A DNA stretch of 64,000 bases. Source: Haemaphysalis longicornis (taxonomy: Eukaryota; Arthropoda; Arachnida; Ixodida; Ixodidae). Position numbers and translations under genes: made by a program. The DNA is taken from contig CM023448.1 in the NCBI GenBank assembly GCA_013339765.2, positions 194,286,409 through 194,350,408 on the forward strand. Reading direction: 5' to 3'. Position 1 is the stretch's first letter; every line of letters begins with the position of its first letter. Below, piece after piece: positions 53,612 to 63,295 of the stretch. The notes under the pieces are model-generated. The model had not been told where the DNA came from. It saw only the letters and a program-made list of their open reading frames with translations, and searched no databases.

Positions 53612-53612
<1 letters not shown>
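51318..53612. other. AT-rich region with unassigned ORFs
   Basis: No gene was recognised. ORFs at 52129-52506 (plus, 125 codons, ends near a GGAG/GTTAGT donor-like site) and 52630-52995 (minus, 121 codons) have no motif I know. Codon composition reflects the AT-rich context. Confidence 0.35.

Positions 53613-53664
<52 letters not shown>
53613..53664. repeat. (TA)n microsatellite
   Basis: About 26 TA units directly before the pogo-type element. Confidence 0.95.
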
Positions 53665-53667
<3 letters not shown>

Positions 53668-54482
53668 TCAAACCCGGCTATAATAAACCCGGATAGAGCG
53701 AATTATGCTATATATCGAACAAAAATAATTCAGTTACGGAAATACATGGGAAACATATTCCTTATAACGAAGTTCACATCCGATATATCGAACTCTGGGC
53801 GCCTAGAATGGCCGCCGAAATGCATGATCTCGGAGCGGGGATTGAGATGTGGATTGGCCGCGACCACGGAGCAAGGCAAGAGCCGCGACTGAGACGCGCC
53901 TCGCACGGAGTGACGTGACGCCCAATACTTTCCGGAACTGTTTCCGATGCGCGGGACTCGCGACGCAACCCGCCCAGTCAGTGAGTGCGGACCAAGACAG
54001 CAGCATCGGTTAACTGTGGGAAGAGCTCGCCAACGTTCCCGATGATGTCGCCAGTGAAATCCGTCCGACGCTTATAATGAAGCGCTTTCGGCAGTCGATG
54101 TGCTCCGCCAATGCTTCTTATATTTTTGAGGACACGGAGTCGAACTGGTGCAAACAATGTTTCGTGTAGAGAATGCTATGCTAGTTGAAGCCGCCAAAAA
54201 GAAAGTGAAAACAAGAATCACCGTTTTTTTTTTTTTTGCAACGTGGGCAGTTAAGGCGGAAAGTAGCTTTGATACTTGCAATAAATTGATTATTTTGGTC
54301 TGGTAATGGCTACTGTACTGTGTTCGTTTCTGCATACGCGGATGGCGGAGTTGGGGAGGGGGCGGGGGGCTCCCGCGGATTGCGAACAATAAGCTCGTTA
54401 TAGGCGGGTTCGGCTATATCGAATTATTGGATATATCGAACTAATCGCGGTGCATATTGCAGTTCGCTATAAACGGGTTTGA

Positions 54483-54485
<3 letters not shown>
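53665..54485 (+). mobile_element. pogo/Tigger-type deletion derivative
   Basis: 821 bp with TIRs CAGTCAAACCCGGCTATAAT (left) and CAGTCAAACCCGTTTATAGC (right, reverse-complemented), flanked by TA within TA microsatellites. TATATCGAA motifs recur near both ends. It carries only the C-terminal part of a transposase. A different family from the 8.3-kb element, judging by the TIR. Confidence 0.85.
53916..54169 (+). pseudogene. pogo-type transposase C-terminal remnant
   Basis: A plus-strand stretch with TPNTFRNCFRCAGL, equivalent to the 'IxNCFRxAGF' block that follows the DDE core of Tigger/CENP-B-like transposases. A stop follows, then LWEELANVPDDVASEI, closing with a stop at about 54169. No DDE residues or helix-turn-helix remain. 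Confidence 0.6.

Positions 54486-54486
<1 letters not shown>

Positions 54487-54547
<61 letters not shown>
54487..54547. repeat. (TA)n microsatellite
   Basis: TA units with a TACATATATATAATA slip in the middle, between the pogo-type element and the tail of the SINE. Confidence 0.95.
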
Positions 54548-54778
54548 GTAGCGAATCAGAAAATGGGAAATGAGGGGCTCTGTGAAATAAACACAAAGTA
54601 AGGGTTGGCAGTCAAGAAAACCTCGGAAAGCAAAGGGGAGGTTGTGGTGGGTCATAGAAAGAGATGAAGAATTTTTTGAGTCGAAAAGAAAGTGGTGAAA
54701 AAATGCCCGCCGGGTGGGATCCGAACCCACGACCTCCAGAATACCGGTCTGGTGCGATAACCACTACGCTACCGGCGG
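54548..54778 (-). mobile_element. tRNA-headed SINE with (TA)n tail
   Basis: Minus-strand element: head at 54778-54707, body with CACCACTTTCTTTTCGACTC and CCCTTTGCTTTCCGAGGTTT, and 3' end passing into TA repeats at 54547. Most of it is repeated exactly in inverse orientation to the right (54787-54927). Confidence 0.75.
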
Positions 54779-54927
54779 GGCTGTTTCGTGGGTTCGGATC
54801 CCACCCGGCGGGCATTTTTTCACCACTTTCTTTTCGACTCAAAAAATTCTTCATCTCTTTCTATGACCCACCACAACCTCCCCTTTGCTTTCCGAGGTTT
54901 TCTTGACTGCCAACCCTTACTTTGTGT
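54591..54927. repeat. Exact 141-bp inverted repeat with 55-bp spacer
   Basis: 54591-54731 and 54787-54927 are exact reverse complements (141 of 141 by eye), spacer 54732-54786. The arms are the SINE body plus the T-arm of its tRNA-like head. The spacer is the rest of the head. Confidence 0.92.
54707..54778 (-). tRNA. tRNA-like head with good cloverleaf (Thr-GGT-like), probably a SINE head
   Basis: 72 nt. Acceptor stem CCGCCGG/CCGGCGG pairs 7/7, anticodon stem CCAGA/TCTGG pairs 5/5 around loop CCGGTAT, and T stem GTGGG/CCCAC pairs 5/5 around TTCGGAT. The D stem is weak. The loop reads GGT at the anticodon position, but base 33 is C, not U. A-box TAGCGTAGTGGTTATCGC and B-box GGTTCGGATCC are intact. 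As it is joined to a repeat body, I take it as a SINE promoter head and not as a working tRNA gene. Confidence 0.5.
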
Positions 54928-55073
54928 ATATATATATATATATATATACCTGTTTTAGGTTAGGTCTCATCATCTTTTGCGCAAGAGGCATCGTGTTTTC
55001 GAGAAAGTGACAGTTGCGGTTCTGACGCGTTCAGAGAATCGCGAACTTGTAGCGGCGGCTGCTGTTAAATAGT

Positions 55074-55104
<31 letters not shown>

Positions 55105-55114
55105 GGGGGTAGAG
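54928..55114. repeat. (TA)n, then GT/G-run
   Basis: TA units at 54926-54949, unassigned 54950-55072, then GTGTGTGTGTGTGTG and a G-run of about 22 at 55088-55109. Confidence 0.8.
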
Positions 55115-56182
55115 AACGACTTAGCGTCGGAGCAAGCCGAGCCAGCAGCCGGGGAAGGGCAACATAAGTCTGCGGAGCTCAAAGACATTTCAGCAGAGCT
55201 ATCGGTTGAGCGTTCACAAGCTCGAGAGCCCGTCACAAACGTCACGGTTAAAATCGCGGCCAGTTTGCAAAACGAGGTGCTGATGGTACTTAACAGTAAC
55301 GACGACGTCTCCTACGAACTGTTCGAGTCCGAAACACCGCAAGTTCACGTAATTGTCGATAGCAAGCAGAAGTCGGTTTAGCTCGGTGATATTTTGGCTG
55401 ATCTTTTGACTGAGCTGACATCTGAAAGGTGAGAGCGATTACTAGATGGCAGTGGTACTGCTCTGAGTGCGAACGGGAAAATACTAGCATGCTCAAATAT
55501 TTATAGTACGACTGTGCTGAGGGTGTTGCTAAGAAAAATGTGAGGAAGCGAGGAAGTACTAGACAGGAGGTACAGGTGCCGTCAGAAGTAATTGGAGCAC
55601 GGGAGCTGGGGCCGAAGTGCATAGGAGCGCCGTGTAGCTACACCGGCGGGAAACAAAAGGAGCAGAACGCGCATGCGCGCCTGTCGACAATGATAGCCCA
55701 TGAATACTTCTCAGCCGACTTCGTTTAACGCGGCTTCGAGCGTTTTTCGCAGTGTAATGGTCTGAGCGATGGCGCTGATTGCAAAGACGGTATATGGCAG
55801 CGTCGCTCACACACTTTCAGCGCGCGGGAGCTGATGGTGGTGGGTCTGCTATCAGCGCCATCGCCGAAACCATTATACTGCGAACAACGGTTGTAGCCGC
55901 GTTAAAAGAAGTGGGTTGAGAAGTATAGATGGGCTATCCCCGTCGGCAGGCACGTATGCGTGTTCTGCTCCTTTAGTTTACCGCCGGTGCAGCTACACGG
56001 CGCTCCGATGCGCTTGGGCCACAGCTCCCGTGCTCCAATTACTTCTGACGGCACCTGTACTTCCTCGCAAGTATTATGACCGGGGAAGAGTAGAGTTCGA
56101 CCAGTTGGTTGTGCCGCTATCCTACCGTCTGGATGTGTTGCGTTTAATGCACACCAACTCGAGTTTAGGCCACATATACATA
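55115..56182 (+). pseudogene. gypsy-like LTR retrotransposon pol remnant
   Basis: Plus-strand remnant split by a foldback MITE. The best evidence is after the MITE: FDQLVVPLSYRLDVLRLMHT at about 56097-56155 with NSSLGH, matching the H-H half of the integrase zinc-binding region of Ty3/gypsy-type Pol (QLVVP--YR--vLrl-H---l-GH). The segment before the MITE (55115-55440) is an acidic open stretch ending in ILADLLTELTSER; its place in the polyprotein is uncertain. No LTRs, protease or RT are recognisable. Confidence 0.5.
55573..56057. mobile_element. Tc1/mariner-type foldback MITE
   Basis: 485 bp, almost entirely two inverted arms of about 225 bp with a loop of about 35 bp near 55800-55835. Termini are CAGGTGCCGTCAGAAGTAAT and complement, flanked by TA. 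The AAGTAATTGGAGCAC phrase is of the kind seen in Tc1-like TIRs. Arms match at roughly 85-90% by eye and the outer 45 bp are exact. Sits in the gypsy-like remnant. Confidence 0.8.
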
Positions 56183-57620
56183 TGAGTCGTTTTTTTCGAA
56201 ATGAGCCAGATCCAGAAACCGAAACTAAGTCAGATGAAACTGCAGTGATGAGAAAAACTCGGGAACTTTCCCCTAAAAAAGAGGTGGCAAGTAAACAGGT
56301 GAGGTAACACCGTGCAAACGTGCACGCCGATAGTAGTTCGTATCGAAAATGAGCCAGCTCCTGCTGTTTCACGGATCAAAATGAGCCGAAGCTATTTGCC
56401 CAATGGTAGTTTCTCTTGGCTTGACTGTTCACACTATTTCTTGGGTGTTTTCAGAAGCTTTTTTACTTTTCGGAGCTGGCTTATGAATTGAGACGGCAAT
56501 TAAGAGATCGGCGAAAGATCTCTCCTCAGATGTCAACGACGAAGTGAACGGAAGAAGAAGTCAACGAATGAAACTGAGAGAAGTGGAACAATGATTTCAT
56601 CTCGTTTCCCCCGTCCCTACGGAGTAACTCCGGTTATACTTATTTTTTTACTCCCATATTTCAGCAAATATTTCAGCATATTTCAACATTTAAGTACTTA
56701 ACTAAATAGCCACCGGTTACAAGCCCTGGCAAATCCCCCCACCCCCTTTTCGGGGGTACGAACCACTTCTCTAAGGTGAAGAAGACATGATCAGCCTTCT
56801 TGTGGAGCGTTTTAAAAATTCAGGGAAAGGCAATGAAGAGATTGCTTACTACGTAGGTGCCTTCAGGCGTGCCGAAGAAAATTACCCCAGAGAAGAATTC
56901 GAAAAGAGCTGCTAATGGGCCAAAAGGACTCAGCTGCTCTCCATATATAGTTCTACTGTTCATAAAGCCCTGTTGCAAATGTTTAATTTTAATGCCTTTT
57001 CCACCAAAACTCAATCGCACCATTTTTGAAATTTTGTTTAACTATAGTTTTCATAAGAATGCTGCATCAAATTGAGTGTTTCAATTGAATCTGAGCAAAA
57101 TCCGAACTTATTATCCCAATATTGCTCTAATTCACCGCATAATTTTTCATAACTCGTGGCCATAAGCTTCCCCTATCTGACATGCAAAACACATCACATA
57201 ATAGCTTTGACAGCGTTGCATTTAGGGCCTGTAACAAACTTTCGCTTTTTTCTCAAATTCGCTTTAGGTGAATTTGGCTCATGTAGAAAGAAAAAAAAAC
57301 GCCTCATATGTTTCCAGAAAAGAAAACACGGCCTGTTACCGCGCATGCGGAAGCTGTTACCCGCAGATAGGACTTCCTGCGCATGCGCACGCCGGCTCTA
57401 GACGCGTGACTCACCATGCTCCACCGACCGCGGTAAAGTTGCGTGTGTGTTAAGATCCAGGCGATCAAAGACGAATGCCAAGAACGCGTCAAAACGCGAC
57501 CACGCCGGACTCAGGAGTTGCAAACAAGAATCAAGCAACAAACAGGTTGTAGCCCGGACTGCAGTGATTGACTGATAAGCCCGGACTGACAGCTCTATCC
57601 CTTATTCTTTATCCTCTCTG
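56183..57620. other. Anonymous region
   Basis: No gene was recognised. Two AAATGAGCCAG(A/C)TCC phrases at about 56196 and 56346 suggest a diverged short duplication. The rest is AT-rich. Confidence 0.4.
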
Positions 57621-57621
57621 T

Positions 57622-57681
<60 letters not shown>
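57621..57681. repeat. (CT)n microsatellite
   Basis: About 30 CT units with one slip. A shorter CT run occurs at 58531-58549. Confidence 0.95.
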
Positions 57682-57682
<1 letters not shown>

Positions 57683-57934
57683 ACTTTATCCTTTCACTCC
57701 TCCTCTACTTGCCTTCCACGAACTGGGTTGTATGCAGTTGAGCTCCCTGCCGAGCTCAAAAATATCCCCAGTGCACTTCCTTTCCTTTTCCTTTCCCGCA
57801 AAACACAACCAGCACCACCACTCCATGTTTTAGTTACTCGTCCAAAAAGCCAACCAGGGCGCTCATCACCAGAACAGTCAAAGAACCCGCTGTCACATTA
57901 GGGCTCGGCTGGTGATGCCTACGAACCGACACGG

Positions 57935-58120
57935 ATGAAACCTTTCATCGAGCAGATACAGCAGCATCAGTTACAGCTCGAGCAAACACAGCAGTTGCTT
58001 TATGCGGCAACAACTACTACTGGAGCAACTACAGCCAACGGCATCCCACTTCTAGTCAATGCAGTAGCATTGTCAGGTTTAAGTCAGTTACAGCCGTTGG
58101 CAGGACACCATCGCCGGTAG
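57935..58120 (+). CDS. Short Gln-rich ORF, possibly a gag start
   Basis: 61 codons beginning MKPFIEQIQQHQLQLEQTQQ, a Gln-rich coiled-coil-like start, then a Thr/Ala-rich stretch. Such starts occur in gag proteins of LTR retrotransposons, and the preceding GGCTCGGCTGGTGATGCC might be a primer-binding region. There is no further gag or pol, so the call is tentative. It could also be the 5' side of the LINE that follows. Confidence 0.2.
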   Translation: MKPFIEQIQQHQLQLEQTQQLLYAATTTTGATTANGIPLLVNAVALSGLSQLQPLAGHHRR

Positions 58121-58554
58121 CCTCCGGTAGCCGCCTCGGCGGTGCTTGCACTGAAGTTTTGCGCACGCTGGTGAGCACGGTCCTCACAGCTAAGGCGTGA
58201 CCTAATCAAAGCCCAAATGCTCGAGCTAGAAGTCTTGCACCGAAGCTTCCTTCGGCTGGTCCCCGTTCTCCCACGTCGCGCACAGGTTGAGGACCTACAT
58301 AGGTACGAGAACACAACTAGAGATTCATGCCTTGTGGATGGAGACACTCGTGGTATTCACCGAGGCGGTGCTCTCACTCTGAACGGTACGACAAAAATCA
58401 CCATAATGTGCGACAAAACAGAAGCCATCAAATGGCTCCAAAGACGAGGCATCGATGTTTTAGTCAGGCCTCTGAATCTCGCAACGCTCTCTACAACTCC
58501 ATTCTTCCTTCTGTCTTTCAATAATATATTCTCTCTCTCTCTCTCTTTCTCAGT

Positions 58555-58806
58555 GCGACCTCATTAAAAAGAGGTGCAGAGGACTAGAAAACAAATACAA
58601 TGTCCAGGTATGCATCGACTGGGTGCCGGAACACGCGGGCAGCCTCGGAAATGAGGTGGCGCACGCGATGGCGAGCGCGCAAATTTCTACGCTCCACTCG
58701 CTTCCCAAACACCCGGTGCCATCAGTGATTGATGTCGACCCGGCCAGCCTTGCGGAACACGAGGTTTTTAACAACGTGAAAACTTGGACGAGTTGGTGAT
58801 GCATGT
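58555..58806 (+). pseudogene. I-clade LINE RNase H C-terminal part
   Basis: Open plus-strand stretch with KYNVQVCIDWVPEHAGSLGN followed by EVAHAMA, i.e. the W-P-H-G--GNE-AH motif of RNase H with its catalytic His and acidic residue region. The upstream ITIMCDKTEAIKWLQRRG at about 58395-58450 fits the second catalytic-Asp motif. After DPASLAEHEVFNNVKTW the frame is cut by the PLE at 58807. Confidence 0.75.
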
Positions 58807-58982
58807 TGAACCACAGCGCAAACGACGAGACAAAGGACGATAGCAAGAGGACACACGAAGCGCTGACTTAGAAACTGGATTTTATTTTCTCCAACGGGGC
58901 CAAATGTAAACGAAATTGAAGAAAACAACACATGAAAATGCACACGAAAAAAAAAAAAACCGGCGTGAAAAAGCACAGAGCC

Positions 58983-59345
58983 AACCACACAGTTAACCAT
59001 TATCGGCTCGTGTCCTGTTAAGATATTCTATCTCTTTTTTCGTAAGTGCAATTGAGGCTATACTGACGCAATTCTCAGCCAGGCTTTCAATCGCAGAGGC
59101 CTCTATAATTTCCCGAGTTAGCGTGTTCACGTTTCTGTCGATAACGCGGCAATCTTCAAACAGCGGCTCGCAGCCGCATGTGTCGCATTGAGTAACGAGA
59201 TGACCAACTGTTTTATTTTTAACATTATTATGGGCTCCCGCAGGCGGTCATTGAGGCCATCTTCCGGTTTGACCGATATACCTTTTTCCACAACTTCAAG
59301 GGACCCTGCAACACTCTTTGTGCAGAGTAAGTAAACCTGCGCGAC
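58983..59345 (-). pseudogene. PLE GIY-YIG nuclease end
   Basis: Minus-strand piece starting near KRYIGQTGRWPQ (the YIG half of GIY-YIG, in a shifted frame), then CDTCGCEPLFEDCRVIDRNV with the Cys pair, EIIEASAIESLAENCVSIAS (the Glu-bearing helix), and KKEIEYLNRTRADNG stop at about 58983. Frameshifts in the YIG region make it inactive. It is the last domain of a PLE protein. Confidence 0.75.
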
Positions 59346-59429
59346 GTTTAGCTTGCACTGCCAGGAAGACCGGAGCCAAATATTACACGTGCACGTATAG
59401 CGGTGAGCGCGCAAATCGCTGTGAAAGAC

Positions 59430-59940
59430 GCGGAAAAACCAACCGCGCTATCTTCAGTTCGCCTCATTATATGCACCCCTGGCATGGCCTAAACGACGTC
59501 ATATTCAATTGCTATCCGATCGGCTGTCACTGGTCAACTTCGCGGCTTATTCCTCGCATTTCCTGTGGCGGTCCGCCGTCGTCGGCTGCTGTGACCTCTT
59601 CTATGCCTGAACCTTTACGCGCAGTTTTTCCGTTGACATATTATTTGGACATGCCCTCGATTTCAAACTGAAAGACAGCTTCTCCTAGACACCCTTCCCG
59701 CTAACTTACGAGCAAATTCCTTAAATGATCTCCTGCGTCCCTCCTACCCACCTAATTTAGCGAAGGCTGCAGTGTGGGACAGTCTCCTGCATTTCATATT
59801 CCAACCCACTATTTTTCCCTTGCTATTTCCCACCCATACCTGTCGTGAACCTTAACTTATCGGTACCCCTTAAGGGGATCTGATGCACTAGCAAGAGACC
59901 CCCGGGTGTTTTTTCTAGATCTCAATAAACGTTAAAAAAT
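59430..59940 (+). mobile_element. I-clade LINE 3' end nested in the PLE
   Basis: Plus-strand remnant: a knuckle half HIIWTCPRFQTERQLLLDTL at about 59636-59695 (in a shifted frame), then PANLRANSLNDLLRPSYPPN and DSLLHFIFQPTIF. The 3'UTR ends TCTCAATAAACGTTAAAAAA at about 59940. It lies between the PLE linker and nuclease, so it inserted after the PLE. TGAGCGCGC at about 59404 and TGAGTGCGCGC at about 59948 may be a decayed target duplication. Confidence 0.65.
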
Positions 59941-60400
59941 GTGGTTTGAGTGCGCGCGGAGTTTGAGTGATGAGCTTAATACTTCCCTCTCAACCAGACC
60001 ACTTCACAACAAACGTTTATTGCTTCAAAAACGCCCTACCAGCCCGAGCACTTGCTTGCGAGCAGGCAGATATGGCTGCTTTTTTTGGGGCACCAGACCG
60101 GAAATCGACCCCTCCACGTTGCGTAGAAAAGGAGAAAACTCCCCGGCCTGTAATATATCGAAGGCCACGGAAGAGAACGCCGCGAGCCACCCCCCTCTCC
60201 GGGAGAGAGCGCGCAGTTTTCGTCGCGTTGTCCGCAGTCGAGTTGAGAGGGAACAATTATGTGCGATTTCTCATCGCGCGTAGTTTCGGTGACCGTGAAC
60301 GGATTTTCATAATTCTTGCGGGAGGAGATTGTTGGGACAACAGACTTTATCCCAAAATACATTCCGAGTAGTCGATGGTAAGCGCTGCAGGGGCCCTTTA
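59941..60400. other. Unassigned insert inside the PLE
   Basis: Not part of the PLE coding sequence. It ends in GCGCTGCAGGGGCCCTTTAA, similar to the end of a TTAAAGGG-type MITE, but the matching left end was not found. Confidence 0.35.
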
Positions 60401-60429
60401 AATTCAGGTCGTAAACTACGGCTTCAACG

Positions 60430-60766
60430 CAATCAACGAAGGGCGTTCTGTGCTTTATGACACGATGATTTTTCCCTCCATGAACCGTGGTTCATGCTGC
60501 AGAGGGCCGACAGTTTCTTTGGGGCAGAAAAGCACACATGTATGCCCGCTCTGTTAGCTATCCTTCTTAAGTTGTGCGACACGCCAGGAAGGTACGGGAT
60601 TACAGCCACTTTCCCTTAGGCCTTTGTTGTTGGTCTTGTGGTTGCGAGCCCCACAACTCCTGCTTTTTGGCCTTAAGCATACCTTCTGCAACGAGGCCAA
60701 CACGTGCCCAGGGTAGCCTGAACCTAAAAAAGCGCGTCGTCTGCGTTCTGAAGCTGGCTTCAGCAT
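60430..60766 (-). pseudogene. PLE RT-to-nuclease linker
   Basis: Minus-strand reading gives LGSGYPGHVLASLQKVC at about 60740-60690, matching the post-RT 'RGYP' region of PLEs. In another frame it gives HVCFSAPKKLSALCS at about 60545-60500, equivalent to VRIVFSAPCKLAKIC of the 42-kb copy. At least two frameshifts are present. The RT core upstream is lost where the inverted terminal copy begins. Confidence 0.6.
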
Positions 60767-60988
60767 TCCTTCAGAAGAAGGAGATAGAATATCTGATCAG
60801 GGCACGCGCCGATAATGGTTAACTGTGTGGTTGGCTCTATGCTTTTTCATGCCGGTTTTTTATGTGTTTTTTCATGTTTTGTTTTCTTCAATTTTGTTTA
60901 TATTTGGCGCCATTGGAGAAAATAAATCCAGTTTGTAAGTCAGCGTTTCGTGTGCCTTCTTGCTGTCGTCGTTTGCGCTGTGGTTCAC

Positions 60989-61470
60989 CAGATTTTTAAA
61001 ACACGAAGGAAAGACATACGAGACATGACTCCCCAAAAGGAACACCCTCTTCCAAAAGGCTTGCCCAGAGGGGATCAAGTTCTAACTCGCACGGCCCGAA
61101 CAGGAGCCGCCCTGACCGAGGATGTGCAGCACAAGTGGCGCTCCTACGTTAAAGAGGCGGCATGTAATGACCCAGAAAGACACGACGGCGCCGCCGCTCC
61201 CACCGACCCACCGTACCCCTGCCCGTACTGCAAGGACTCCACAGTCAAGCAGGACATTTGACACCTCCTGCAGGACTGTGGGGGCTTCCGCCAACTCTGG
61301 GACGGACACGATCAAGAGGGGCCACACCTCTGAAGAGTGGACGACGGCCACAAATCCCAGTCATGCCAAGGAGACGTTACTCTCCCTGTGGGAGTTTGCA
61401 ACAGTCCGACGAATAAGGGCCAAGTGGGGCCATACTACTCCCTCCCAAACAATCTCCCTCTATTCTTAGG
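60989..61470 (+). pseudogene. I-clade LINE C-terminus with CCHC knuckle
   Basis: A plus-strand frame with LPRGDQVLTRTARTGAALTE (about 61053-61112), VQHKWRSYVKEA, then PYPCPYCKDSTVKQDI and a TGA where a Trp codon would be expected, followed by HLLQDCGGFRQLWDG: C-x2-C-x8-H-x4-C. A shift leads to SHAKETLLSLWEFATVRRIR and the 3'UTR. The LTRTARTGAALTE block before the knuckle is a usual I-clade feature. Confidence 0.75.
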
Positions 61471-61667
61471 CCACTGCCCGCCCTTTTGCCCAATAAAGAT
61501 TTATGCATACATACTTGGCTGCAGTTCGAATTATGTTATGCCGTCCAGAAACTTGTGACGGGTTTTGCGCTTATGAATGTTCGTGACAATGCGGGCAGTG
61601 ACCAGTGTATTTTGGGCCGTGCGCAATAACCGTTATGCTGCCGGGTTTAGTAATTAGCTTGCAACAT

Positions 61668-62907
61668 TTAAAAGACCATGAAGACAAAATATAAATTTGC
61701 TGAGTTTGAAAGAACTTGCATTTCAAACTCAGCTCTGTTCCAGCCGCGGAGACATTTTTTAACAAAACGTCAGAATCAAAGAAAAACCCAAATTTCGCTC
61801 CACAGTGACGCAAGGCGGGCAGCAGAGTGACGTCGTATAGGCCTTACACTAAAATATTATCACTGTCTTAATTGCACGCTATCATTCAAGTGGTACGACC
61901 AAACAAACTACAGGCCTGGCTACAATCACCCAGTCATGTTTTTCTAGCGGTGGCTTAGTTCGGGCAAGCCGCCAATCTCAGGAACAAAATTCTCTGACGT
62001 CATTGAAAAATCACAGGAAAGTGGTTGTGGGATGGTCACTTCTACTTATATTTTTAATACCCTCAGTTATTTGGTTTGAAGTTTTTGATAAAAACGACAG
62101 ATGGCTCCGCGCGGCCAAGTTTAAATAATCGAGAATTTATGCTGCAGTGGCATTTATTAATTATCGTTAGTCAGTGAGCGTGCTTGAAGATGTATATTTA
62201 GCAATTATCTTTCAAATATGGGGGAACCATTTTACGAAAATTTAACCCCTAAAAGCTGCTCCTCCTGTCACGAGTTGAGGGGAGTTTTTTGTCAAGTCGC
62301 TACAGACAGTTCTCGGTTCCCCTTAAGCAAAAACGTAACGCGAATGCCGGGGGGAGCGCCCAGCGGGCTGCCTGCTCCAATTAACCTACCCATCAAAAGG
62401 GCTCCTCCACCGAAGAAGGCCCTTCAAAAAAGGGGCGACCAACGCGGTAGGATTTGAAAGCGCCTTCTCTGACAACCGCAGCCGGTTGCACGAACGAAGA
62501 AGCAAGCGGCGGCGACAGATGCGGCGAACTCGAGAAACTAAAGCGTGGCAAACTGTTCGCATGGCGACGCAGTGAAAACATCCCCCTCGCGAGGGGACAC
62601 GATCAAACTGCGAGCATTTCCGGGGGCGCACGACGTTAAGTAGTTTGCGTTACGTTAATGTTGTTGCACTTGTGGCAAACTGCTGACGAGAGAGCGCTCG
62701 TCAGCAGTAAATGTTGATCGCGCCGATAGGAAACCGTCTGAGCCGGGCATGTCCAGGCGAGCGATGCGGACTACTACGGACGCCTAGAACGGGTGGCATC
62801 GTGAGTTAAAGAAATGCTCTGCATTTAAAAATGGTATCGTTCTTTTTGGGACAATATAGTCTTTTTGATGAAAACAAACTTGTATTTTGTCTTCATGGCC
62901 CCTTTAA
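61668..62907. mobile_element. TTAAAGGGG-type MITE, copy 2
   Basis: 1,240 bp. Left end TTAAAAGACCATGAAGACAA, right end (reverse-complemented) TTAAAGGGGCCATGAAGACA followed by AAATACAAGTTTG. Same termini as at 14558-15533. There is no transposase ORF. The interior includes GC-rich 62340-62640, where short ORFs overlap on both strands. Confidence 0.7.
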
Positions 62908-63295
62908 CGCAACTCATTTTTATGTTACGTCGTTTATGATTCTCCATCTCGTCATCGATTAACATTTCAAGTTGGTCCCTGGCTCCTCGTCGTCCAAACG
63001 GAGGCCACTTTCACGCACAAGAAGCTCGGCGGTCACGCTGTCCTCGACGCGGGCCGACATCAGGGGCTCAGTCGCCAGCACAGCCAATGTCAAGAAGGTG
63101 TTATGATTCCGAGCGAAGTGCTTCGCCGTTTCCCTTTGCGCGCATGATAAAGGTTTGGCGCATTGCGGTTGAAGTTTCGTGTGTGACGGTGGAGCCAGCG
63201 CATCAAACAAGTTTCGACAAGCCGGAGACTGGCCGGCGCGAGCCCTTGAGCGGCCGATGAAGTAACGGACAGCAGTGCAGCTGCATCAGAAACCG
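62908..63295. other. Anonymous gap
   Basis: An 83-codon minus-strand ORF at 62959-63210 has no recognised motif. Confidence 0.35.

Larger units (their letters stand above)
58807..60988 (-). mobile_element. PLE with inverted termini and nested insertion
   Basis: Outer ends TGAACCACAGCGC at 58807 and complement ending at 60988. The left end to about 59030 is the 3'UTR and coding end of a minus-strand PLE. The right ~225 bp (60765-60988) is an inverted copy of that end, including the codons for KKEIEYL and ADNG-stop. Between them are the linker (60766-60430) and the GIY-YIG region (59345-58983), separated by a later ~1-kb insertion at about 59400-60400. Same architecture as the PLE at 42.1-43.3 kb. 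Confidence 0.8.
58217..61515 (+). mobile_element. I-clade LINE split by a second PLE
   Basis: RNase H pieces at about 58360-58806 and, after the PLE at 58807-60988, the C-terminal CCHC region and 3' end at 60989-61515. The 3'UTR ends CCCAATAAAGATTTATGCAT followed by ACATAC. A CT microsatellite at 58531-58549 interrupts the RNase H part. RT is missing. Confidence 0.75.

Noticed and set aside
54612..54906. Two 80-codon ORFs with identical starts on opposite strands
   Set aside because: They arise from the exact palindrome at 54591-54927 and are not genes.
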